Assembly: GCA_020722405.1 (NCBI GenBank)
Contig: DYKW01000099.1
Span: 1-6,866 of the forward strand
Direction: 5' to 3'
Length of the DNA stretch: 6,866 nucleotides
Origin: Anaerolinea thermophila
GTDB lineage: Bacteria; Chloroflexota; Anaerolineae; Anaerolineales; DRKV01
Made by a program: the position numbers and the translations under genes. The notes under the pieces are model-generated. The model ran no database searches, was not told the DNA's origin, and saw only the letters and a list, made by a program, of their open reading frames with translations. This document shows positions 1 through 5,114 of the stretch, in pieces. Position 1 is the stretch's first letter. Each line of letters begins with the position of its first letter.

Positions 1-23
1 GGATGTGCGGCGTGACGGTCTCC

Positions 24-54
24 GGGTAGGCGAGGGCACTGCCCTCACCTACCC
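24..54 (+). terminator. Strong hairpin, probable terminator of an upstream unit
   Basis: GGGTAGG (24-30) pairs with CCTACCC (48-54), and GAGGGC (32-37) pairs with GCCCTC (41-46). There is one C/A mismatch between the two blocks and a 3-nt loop (ACT). Thirteen base pairs in such a short span is well above background. The tract after it (TATTTG) is only weakly T-rich, so a classical intrinsic terminator is likely but not certain. It lies just upstream of the promoter of the first operon, which fits a boundary between transcription units. Confidence 0.45.
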
Positions 55-109
55 TATTTGACCATATGTGTAAGAATTCTAAAAAGCCCTAACCCAAATA
101 GCAAAAGCC

Positions 110-138
110 TGCACAAGGTGAGAAGATTGTTGTACAAT
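110..138 (+). promoter_or_regulatory. Promoter of the phosphatase-channel-kinase-PFK operon, probably leaderless
   Basis: A -10 hexamer TACAAT (133-138; 5 of 6 matches to TATAAT) is preceded, with a 17-bp spacer, by TGCACA (110-115; 4 of 6 matches to TTGACA). The A of the first ATG is at 146, 7 nt after the -10, which is where transcription should begin. There is no Shine-Dalgarno sequence between the two. The simplest reading is a leaderless mRNA starting at or next to the ATG. The element is seen in the sequence; its activity is inferred. Confidence 0.6.
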
Positions 139-145
139 CGTTCCC

Positions 146-862
146 ATGGAAGTACAAATTGCAGTTGCCAAGGTTCGTAAATACGCCGTTTCCGAAAGCG
201 GCGATACCGTCGAGGTCGTCGAGCGCCCCGGCGGTGGTCTGTCCGTTGTATTAGCCGATGGACAAAGTTCTGGGCGCGGCGCCAAGCGCATTTCCAACTT
301 GGTGGTGCGCAAAGTCGTGAGTTTACTGGCAGAAGGTGTGCGCGATGGTGCTGCCGCACGGGCAGCCTCCGATTCACTTTTCACAGAGCGTGGCGGGCGC
401 GTTTCTGCTACGCTTAACATTGCCTCGGTAGATTTCCGCACCAAAACGCTGGTTGTCACTCGCAACAATCCCGCACCGGTACTGCTGGCTATGGGCAATG
501 AAATTTCTCTGCTCGAAGGTGAGTGCAAACCTATTGGCTTATACGCCAGCACCCGCCCCTGGATCATAGAGCAGGATTTGCAGCCAAACCTGACAATGGT
601 CATGTACACCGATGGTCTGGTACATGCCGGCAAGCGAGGCGGCACACCGATGGATGTATTGGCCGTTTTCGAAGAACTCATGCAGGATGAGTCACCCTCG
701 CCACAGTGGTTGGCGGATAGCTTACTTGAACATGCGTTGCGATTGGATGAGGGTCGCCCGGCAGACGATATCAGCGTGGTTGTGGTGGGTACCCGTCTAA
801 AAGAAGAGGATGACTCCATTCGCCGTATGTACGTGTGTTTGCCCGTGCCATTGGTGACATGA
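146..862 (+). CDS. SpoIIE-type (PP2C-like) serine/threonine phosphatase
   Basis: A 238-residue cytosolic protein, essentially a bare SpoIIE/RsbU-type phosphatase domain. The acidic metal-binding motifs of the family are visible: SGD at residues 18-20, ADG at 37-39 followed by the glycine-rich SSGRGAKRIS, YTDGL with D156, and ADDISVVVV with D207 and D208 near the end. Such enzymes remove phosphate from Ser/Thr, typically on anti-sigma-factor antagonists, using two Mg or Mn ions. There is no PAS, GAF, receiver or membrane part, so the input signal must come from elsewhere. The ATG at 146 is the only reasonable start because an in-frame stop lies at 119-121. The stop overlaps the next gene's ATG (ATGA, 859-862). 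No anti-sigma or antagonist gene is present in the window, so the substrate is unknown. The family call is firm; the target is not. Confidence 0.85.
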   Translation: MEVQIAVAKVRKYAVSESGDTVEVVERPGGGLSVVLADGQSSGRGAKRISNLVVRKVVSLLAEGVRDGAAARAASDSLFTERGGRVSATLNIASVDFRTKTLVVTRNNPAPVLLAMGNEISLLEGECKPIGLYASTRPWIIEQDLQPNLTMVMYTDGLVHAGKRGGTPMDVLAVFEELMQDESPSPQWLADSLLEHALRLDEGRPADDISVVVVGTRLKEEDDSIRRMYVCLPVPLVT

Positions 863-1923
863 AACGTTCTTCAGGACGCCTTTCTCGGATTCACCGCCTG
901 CGCGCTGCCTGGCGGGATATCCGCTTATTACTGCGGGAATTCCAATGGCCCTTGCTGGCGTTTATAGTGATGATATTGGGGGGTGGTGTCATCTATTATC
1001 ACCTCTCCGAGTTAGCCGGTGAACCCTTGCCATCTCTTGGCGAGAGCGTATATCATATCCTGGGGTTGGTCTTTCTACAACCCATCGATCCTTTCCCCAA
1101 ATCCTGGTACCTGCAATTGTTTTTCTTCCTTATGCCCTTTTTGGGGCTTGGGATTTTGGCACAAGGCATGACCGACTTTACCGTTATGCTGTTCAATCGT
1201 CGCGCACGCGGCAAAACCTGGGAGGTAGCCGTGGCATCCACCATGCATTCACATATCGTACTGGTCGGATTGGGACACCTGGGGTTTCGGGTGTTGAAGG
1301 AATTACGGCAAATGGAGCCAAACGTGGAACTGGCTGTCATAGAGCAACAGCCCGATCCTGATTTGGCTGCTCGCATTCGTAAATTGGGTATTCCCATCAT
1401 CGAAGGCGACGCCAGGTTGCAGACAACCTTGCAAGAAGCCGGCATCGAACAAGCACGCGCGATTGTGGTTTGCATTCAGAATGATAGTACCTGCTTACAA
1501 ATTGCCGTCAAAGCACGTAGCCTGAACAGGAACATCCACATCGTGGTACGCATCTTTGATGATGATTTTGCCGCCGACTTGAGTGCTCAATTTGGATTTC
1601 AAGCCATGAGTTCCACAGGTATGGCGGCTCCTATTTTTGCTGCGGCTGCCAGCGGGATAGAAATAACGCCTCCTATCATCGTGGAAGGACAGCCGCTCAG
1701 TTTGGCGCGGATACAAATCCAAGCAAATTCCCCTCTACTTGGACAAGATGTTGCCACATTGGAAACTAAATACAATGTCAGTGTAGTCATGCTGCAACAT
1801 CAAAACAAAAAGGACTTTCATCCATCAGCAAAGCGACGCATTACCATGGGCGATACACTCGCTATCCTGGGTGGGCCGAACGAAATTGCGGCTTTTTCGC
1901 AAACCAATGACAGTTATGAATAA
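859..1923 (+). CDS. Two-TM RCK (TrkA-N/TrkA-C) potassium-channel-like protein with atypical pore
   Basis: A 354-residue inner-membrane protein. A basic cytosolic N-terminus is followed by TM1 (about 31-47), a re-entrant or pore-like stretch (59-80), and TM2 (about 83-103). A TrkA-N/RCK Rossmann domain begins at HIVLVGLGHLG (132-142), with the GxGxxG loop at 137-142, acidic E162 at the end of beta-2, and GDA at 183-185. A TrkA-C domain occupies about 278-345 (PLSLARIQI to GDTLAILGG). The layout matches ligand-gated MthK/Kch-type K+ channels. However, the TVGYGD-type selectivity filter is absent: the region reads GLVFLQPIDPFP. It may be an atypical channel, a non-selective pore, or a membrane-anchored nucleotide sensor. 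Start chosen: the ATG at 859, in an ATGA overlap with the phosphatase stop; an in-frame GTG at 835 would add 8 residues. Neither has a clear Shine-Dalgarno sequence, so translational coupling is likely. Confidence 0.85.
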   Translation: MKRSSGRLSRIHRLRAAWRDIRLLLREFQWPLLAFIVMILGGGVIYYHLSELAGEPLPSLGESVYHILGLVFLQPIDPFPKSWYLQLFFFLMPFLGLGILAQGMTDFTVMLFNRRARGKTWEVAVASTMHSHIVLVGLGHLGFRVLKELRQMEPNVELAVIEQQPDPDLAARIRKLGIPIIEGDARLQTTLQEAGIEQARAIVVCIQNDSTCLQIAVKARSLNRNIHIVVRIFDDDFAADLSAQFGFQAMSSTGMAAPIFAAAASGIEITPPIIVEGQPLSLARIQIQANSPLLGQDVATLETKYNVSVVMLQHQNKKDFHPSAKRRITMGDTLAILGGPNEIAAFSQTNDSYE

Positions 1924-2314
1924 AGCGTATCGCATCGGGGTTGTTGGGCCGTGTGCTGCCGGAAAATCCACCCTGGTGACGCAATTACGGGCAGATGGAT
2001 TCCAAGTGCATCACATTGCCCAGGAACATTCTTTTGTACCAACCATGTGGCAGCGCATCAACCCGCCAGATTATCTCATCTTTTTGGATGTTTCCTTTGA
2101 AATCAGTATGGCGCGCCGCCCAGATTCACGCTGGACGGCGCGTGAATATCATGAACAACAACAGCGCCTGCGGCATGCCCGTGAACATGCCGATTTATAT
2201 TTGCTTACCGACAACATGACACCACAAGAGGTGTATCACCAGGTGCTTGAATTTTTATCTGGAAGAGAAAAACAACATGCTGGAAGAAAAAAACAACATG
2301 ACTCAAAACCATGA
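1916..2314 (+). CDS. Small P-loop NTPase, putative nucleoside/nucleotide-kinase-like
   Basis: A 132-residue cytosolic protein with a clear Walker A loop, GPCAAGKST (residues 11-19), after a first beta strand (YRIGVV). A short beta strand YLIFLDV then leads into an Arg-rich segment (ISMARRPDSRW) that resembles the lid of small-molecule kinases. This points to the nucleoside/adenylate-kinase-like P-loop group, but the protein is shorter than most members and I cannot name a substrate. The C-terminal tail contains a 7-residue duplication (GREKQHA, GRKKQHD) caused by a 21-bp DNA repeat. It overlaps the channel gene by 8 nt and the PFK gene by 17 nt. An in-frame ATG at 1907 and GTG at 1871 exist; 1916 places the Walker strand at the usual distance from the N-terminus. 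No Shine-Dalgarno sequence is seen, so coupling is likely. Confidence 0.7.
   Translation: MNKAYRIGVVGPCAAGKSTLVTQLRADGFQVHHIAQEHSFVPTMWQRINPPDYLIFLDVSFEISMARRPDSRWTAREYHEQQQRLRHAREHADLYLLTDNMTPQEVYHQVLEFLSGREKQHAGRKKQHDSKP
2259..2300 (+). repeat. 21-bp tandem duplication carrying a ribosome-binding-like tract and start codon
   Basis: Two adjacent 21-bp units, 2259-2279 and 2280-2300, differ at a single base (G at 2267 versus A at 2288). Each unit contains a purine-rich GGAAG tract and ends with ATG, so two potential PFK starts (2277 and 2298) have the same upstream context. Because 21 is a multiple of 3, neither overlapping frame is broken. The PFK frame reads LEEKNNM twice, and the upstream kinase frame reads GREKQHA/GRKKQHD. 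The GGAAG-to-ATG spacing is about 11 nt, on the long side. The repeat is seen directly; use of two starts is inferred. Confidence 0.9.
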
Positions 2315-4541
2315 AACACGTCAACAAACTCGCTTAGCCGTCCTGACCAGCGGCGGTGACGCACCGGGAATGAATAGTACGGTGCGCGCCGTGGTGCGCA
2401 CTGCACTATCTTACGGTGCAGAAGTATATGCCATCTATGAGGGCTATCAAGGCATGGTAGATGGTGGAGACTACATCCGTCGGATGAACTGGGAAAGCGT
2501 TGGGGGCATTCTGCAACGCGGTGGTACAGTGATTGGTACAGCACGAAGCGCGGCTTTCCGCACACCCGAAGGCCGTCGCAAAGCAGCAAAAAATTTGCTC
2601 ATCCATGACATTGATCGCCTGGTAGTCATTGGTGGAGATGGCAGCCTGACGGGTGCACACATCTTGCGACAGGAATGGCCGCAAATTGTGACGGATTTGA
2701 TTGCGCAAGGTGAAATTCCCGCCGAAGTGGGAAACCGGCACCCTCACCTTGGTATTGTCGGGCTGGTTGCTTCTATTGACAATGACTTTTTCGGCACCGA
2801 TATGACCATCGGTGCCGATACCGCTTTGCACCGCATTGTGGATGCCGTGGACGCTATCAGCAGTACTGCAGCCAGCCATCAGCGCACTTTCGTGGTTAAG
2901 GTAATGGGACGCAATTGCGGCTATCTGGCTTTGATGGGGGCAATTGCAACCGGCGCCGATTGGGTGTTGATTCCTGAAAACCCGCCGAAAGGGTTAGATT
3001 GGGAAAAACACATGGTGGAGCGCCTGCAAAAGGGGCGTAAAGCCGGACGTCGAGACAGCATCGTCATCATGGCCGAGGGCGCGTGTGACCAGGATGGCAA
3101 CCCAATTGGCAGCAGTTATGTACGCCAGGTGCTGGAAGAAGGTTTACAAGAGGAGGTGCGCGTTACCGTGCTAGGGCACGTGCAACGCGGTGGTCGGCCA
3201 AGCGCCTTTGACCGCAATCTGGGCACGCGGCTTGGTTATGCCGCGGTGCAGTACTTGCTCGAATCTTATCGTCCGAAAGATGAGCCCCAAGTGGTTGGAT
3301 TGCGCGGCAACCGCGTGGTTACGACACCTTTGATGGATTGTGTCAAGCAAACCCAGGCCGTAGCGCAACAAATTGCACAACACAACTATGATCAAGCCAT
3401 GAAACTACGTGGTAGTAGTTTTTCTGAATCTTTCGATACCTTTTTGACGCTGATTCGCGCCGAACCACGGCCGTTGCCCAAAGGGGAAAAACGGGCACGT
3501 ATTGCGGTACTAAATGCCGGTGCACCCGCACCCGGAATGAATACCGCTATCCGAGCCGCTGTGCGTTTGTGCCTTGACCAGGGTCATGAAGTATTGGGCG
3601 TGCGTAACGGAATAACCGGGTTGATTGCCGGGACAATCCAACCTTTGGAGTGGATGAGTGTAAACGGCTGGACGACCAGCGGTGGTTCAGAACTGGGTAC
3701 CAATCGGTATGTGCCCGATGGCACAGATTTTTATGCTATGGCGCGCAATATCGAAGAGCACAACATTCAGGGATTACTCATTGTCGGCGGCTGGAGCGGG
3801 TATGAAGCCGCATATCGTATGCTCCAGGAACGTAAACACTTCCCGGCCTTCGATATCCCCATCGTGTGTCTGCCGGCTTCCATCGATAACAACCTACCCG
3901 GCTCCGAGTTAAGCATTGGCGCAGATACAGCGCTCAACAATATCGTGGGCGCAGTGGACAAGATTAAGCAATCTGCGGTGGCGGCGCGGCGTTGCTTTGT
4001 AGTGGAAGTCATGGGACGCTATTGTGGGTACTTGGCTCTCATGAGCGGCATGGCCACCGGCGCCGAACGCGTGTATTTGCACGAAGAGGGCATTACCTTG
4101 CGCGATTTACAACAGGATATCGAAGACATTACCCATGATTTTCAGAGCGGTAAACGTTTGGGGTTGATAATTCGTAATGAAAACGCCAATGCAGTTTACA
4201 CAACGCCGGTGATAAGTGCCCTTTTCGAAGAGGAAGGCCGTGGTCTGTTTGTGGTTCGCCAGGCTATCTTGGGACATTTGCAACAAGGCGGTGACCCATC
4301 GCCCTTCGATCGCATTCAAGCCACCCGTATGGCACGCTATTGTGTAACTTACCTCCTGGATCACATCAAGGAGCACGATGCTCAATCTGCATTTATTGGT
4401 ATGCAAGGCAAGGAAATTCTCTTCCACAATCTGGAGGACTTTCCCCGCATGGTGGATGAAGCACATCAACGTCCTCGACAACAGTGGTGGATGGAAATGC
4501 GTCCCATCGCGCGACAAATGGCAAAGCCGGATATGCAATGA
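2298..4541 (+). CDS. pfkA: Tandem-fused, eukaryotic-type 6-phosphofructokinase
   Basis: A 747-residue cytosolic enzyme that phosphorylates fructose 6-phosphate to the 1,6-bisphosphate, the committed step of glycolysis. It contains two PFK domains in one chain. The N-half keeps the catalytic set: GGDAPGMN (19-26); GGDGS (112-116), where the second Gly predicts ATP rather than pyrophosphate as donor; SIDND (159-163, base D161); MGRNCGY (203-209); and GHVQRGG (293-299). The C-half is altered at matching sites: NAGAPAPGMN (406-415), GGWSG (from 497), SIDNN (528-532) and GHLQQGG (659-665), as expected for a regulatory half. Typical bacterial PfkA has one domain of about 320 residues. The length, the LRGSSF linker and long stretches such as FGTDMTIGAD resemble animal and fungal PFK as I recall it. 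Starts at 2277 and TTG 2247 are possible. It is the last gene of the operon. Confidence 0.93.
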   Translation: MTQNHETRQQTRLAVLTSGGDAPGMNSTVRAVVRTALSYGAEVYAIYEGYQGMVDGGDYIRRMNWESVGGILQRGGTVIGTARSAAFRTPEGRRKAAKNLLIHDIDRLVVIGGDGSLTGAHILRQEWPQIVTDLIAQGEIPAEVGNRHPHLGIVGLVASIDNDFFGTDMTIGADTALHRIVDAVDAISSTAASHQRTFVVKVMGRNCGYLALMGAIATGADWVLIPENPPKGLDWEKHMVERLQKGRKAGRRDSIVIMAEGACDQDGNPIGSSYVRQVLEEGLQEEVRVTVLGHVQRGGRPSAFDRNLGTRLGYAAVQYLLESYRPKDEPQVVGLRGNRVVTTPLMDCVKQTQAVAQQIAQHNYDQAMKLRGSSFSESFDTFLTLIRAEPRPLPKGEKRARIAVLNAGAPAPGMNTAIRAAVRLCLDQGHEVLGVRNGITGLIAGTIQPLEWMSVNGWTTSGGSELGTNRYVPDGTDFYAMARNIEEHNIQGLLIVGGWSGYEAAYRMLQERKHFPAFDIPIVCLPASIDNNLPGSELSIGADTALNNIVGAVDKIKQSAVAARRCFVVEVMGRYCGYLALMSGMATGAERVYLHEEGITLRDLQQDIEDITHDFQSGKRLGLIIRNENANAVYTTPVISALFEEEGRGLFVVRQAILGHLQQGGDPSPFDRIQATRMARYCVTYLLDHIKEHDAQSAFIGMQGKEILFHNLEDFPRMVDEAHQRPRQQWWMEMRPIARQMAKPDMQ
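2791..2818. repeat. Perfect 11-bp inverted repeat inside the PFK gene
   Basis: TCGGCACCGAT (2791-2801) and ATCGGTGCCGA (2808-2818) are exact reverse complements separated by 6 nt (ATGACC). The element lies in the coding sequence just after the catalytic SIDND codons and covers the conserved FGTDMTIGAD residues. It may form an mRNA stem-loop or simply reflect the codon choice for a conserved protein motif. No function can be assigned. Confidence 0.8.
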
Positions 4542-5020
4542 ACGCGCTGTTTGCCCTTTTCAGGACACGCGGCGCAATAGGGCGAATAAAGTAGTAGCGC
4601 GGGCATATCGGTTTCCAATCGAGAACGGGAAACCACCGCGGCAGCCCCCAGAAGACGGGTTTGCTGTATTTTCTCGACTTGCACGTGCGGCCCGAAGCAC
4701 AAAATGGGCAGGTGACGCGTCTCGGTTGCTGTGCTCACGCGTGGTAGGTAACTTTCCCAGGGGATAGCGGTACGCCCCAGGTCGAAGAGCAGGAGCACGG
4801 GCTGCTTCCGGGTCAGGTATTCCATCAGGGACCAGGATCCCCTGAAAGTCCGGCGTAGTGCTGTGAGAATCTCCGGGGTCAGGTCAGATTCCTGGGACAA
4901 GGCTTCCCACAGGGCGGCCGGCAATCCAATGAATTCTGCCTGTATCCCCAAGGTTTCGGCAGCTACCGTAAGGCGCGGTGTCCATATCAGGTCATCGAAA
5001 AAAGCGATTAGGGTGTGCAT
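4466..5020 (-). CDS. Receiver-like (CheY-fold-like) protein of unknown function
   Basis: A 184-residue cytosolic protein starting MHTLIAFFDDLIW. The alternating strands and helices look like a response-regulator receiver. There is an acidic pair D9-D10 after beta-1. A strand PVLLLFDLG carries D80 at the phosphoacceptor position, PILCFGPH (105-112) follows, and LGAAAVVSRSR (124-134) sits where receivers normally have the conserved Lys-Pro. That Lys is replaced by Arg here, and a roughly 30-residue insertion (about 42-72) precedes the D80 strand, so this may be a pseudo-receiver. No output domain is present. The fold-like part ends near residue 143. The remaining 41 residues (Cys-rich, low similarity to anything I know) run 76 bp antisense into the end of the PFK gene and may be read-through after loss of an earlier stop. 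The ATG at 5020 is chosen over an upstream one at 5095 because it begins directly with beta-1 and has a -10-like element in place. Confidence 0.6.
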   Translation of the reverse strand: MHTLIAFFDDLIWTPRLTVAAETLGIQAEFIGLPAALWEALSQESDLTPEILTALRRTFRGSWSLMEYLTRKQPVLLLFDLGRTAIPWESYLPRVSTATETRHLPILCFGPHVQVEKIQQTRLLGAAAVVSRSRLETDMPALLLYSPYCAACPEKGKQRVHCISGFAICRAMGRISIHHCCRGR

Positions 5021-5026
5021 GGGTTG

Positions 5027-5032
5027 ATTGTA
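5027..5032 (-). promoter_or_regulatory. Candidate -10 element for the receiver-like gene (leaderless)
   Basis: On the minus strand TACAAT (5 of 6 matches to TATAAT) ends 6 nt before the ATG at 5020. No good -35 hexamer is found at 16-18 bp. The surrounding string GTACAATC-AA-CCC-ATG closely matches the one before the gene at 146 (GTACAATC-GTT-CCC-ATG), which raises its credibility. No well-placed Shine-Dalgarno sequence precedes this ATG. Confidence 0.45.
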
Positions 5033-5103
5033 CCTTGGAGATGGCAAAACGATAGATTTTGAAAGCCTTTTTATGCACAATCGGGGCATCAGCACTTTAG
5101 ATC

Positions 5104-5109
5104 AAGGAG
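5104..5109 (+). promoter_or_regulatory. Shine-Dalgarno site of the thiolase gene
   Basis: AAGGAG lies 5 nt before the ATG at 5115 and decides that start over the in-frame upstream codon at 5028. It is the clearest ribosome-binding site in the window. A matching promoter is not obvious; CACAAT at 5076-5081 is a weak -10 candidate without a convincing -35. Confidence 0.8.
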
Positions 5110-5114
5110 ACGCT

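Noticed and set aside
2..61. A short open frame entering from the left edge and ending in TGA at 59-61, possibly the C-terminus of an upstream gene.
   Set aside because: Only 19 codons are visible, the hairpin at 24-54 lies inside it, and another reading frame there is equally unconvincing. It cannot be supported without upstream sequence.
79..819. A 246-codon open frame antisense to the phosphatase gene.
   Set aside because: The translation is Ser/Thr/Arg-rich low complexity with no motif, and the plus strand encodes a clear SpoIIE-type domain.
1871..1915. An upstream GTG start for the P-loop protein.
   Set aside because: It would deepen the overlap with the channel gene and add 15 residues ahead of the first beta strand, without a ribosome-binding site.
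2247..2297. An upstream TTG start for PFK that adds 17 residues.
   Set aside because: The added residues are mostly the repeat (LEEKNNM twice) and lie before the conserved PFK fold. ATG at 2298 or 2277, each with a purine tract, is more likely.
4378..4767. A plus-strand open frame of 129 codons bridging the end of PFK and the following region.
   Set aside because: It begins inside the PFK gene in another frame, its translation is Arg- and Trp-rich without motifs, and the minus strand there encodes the receiver-like protein.
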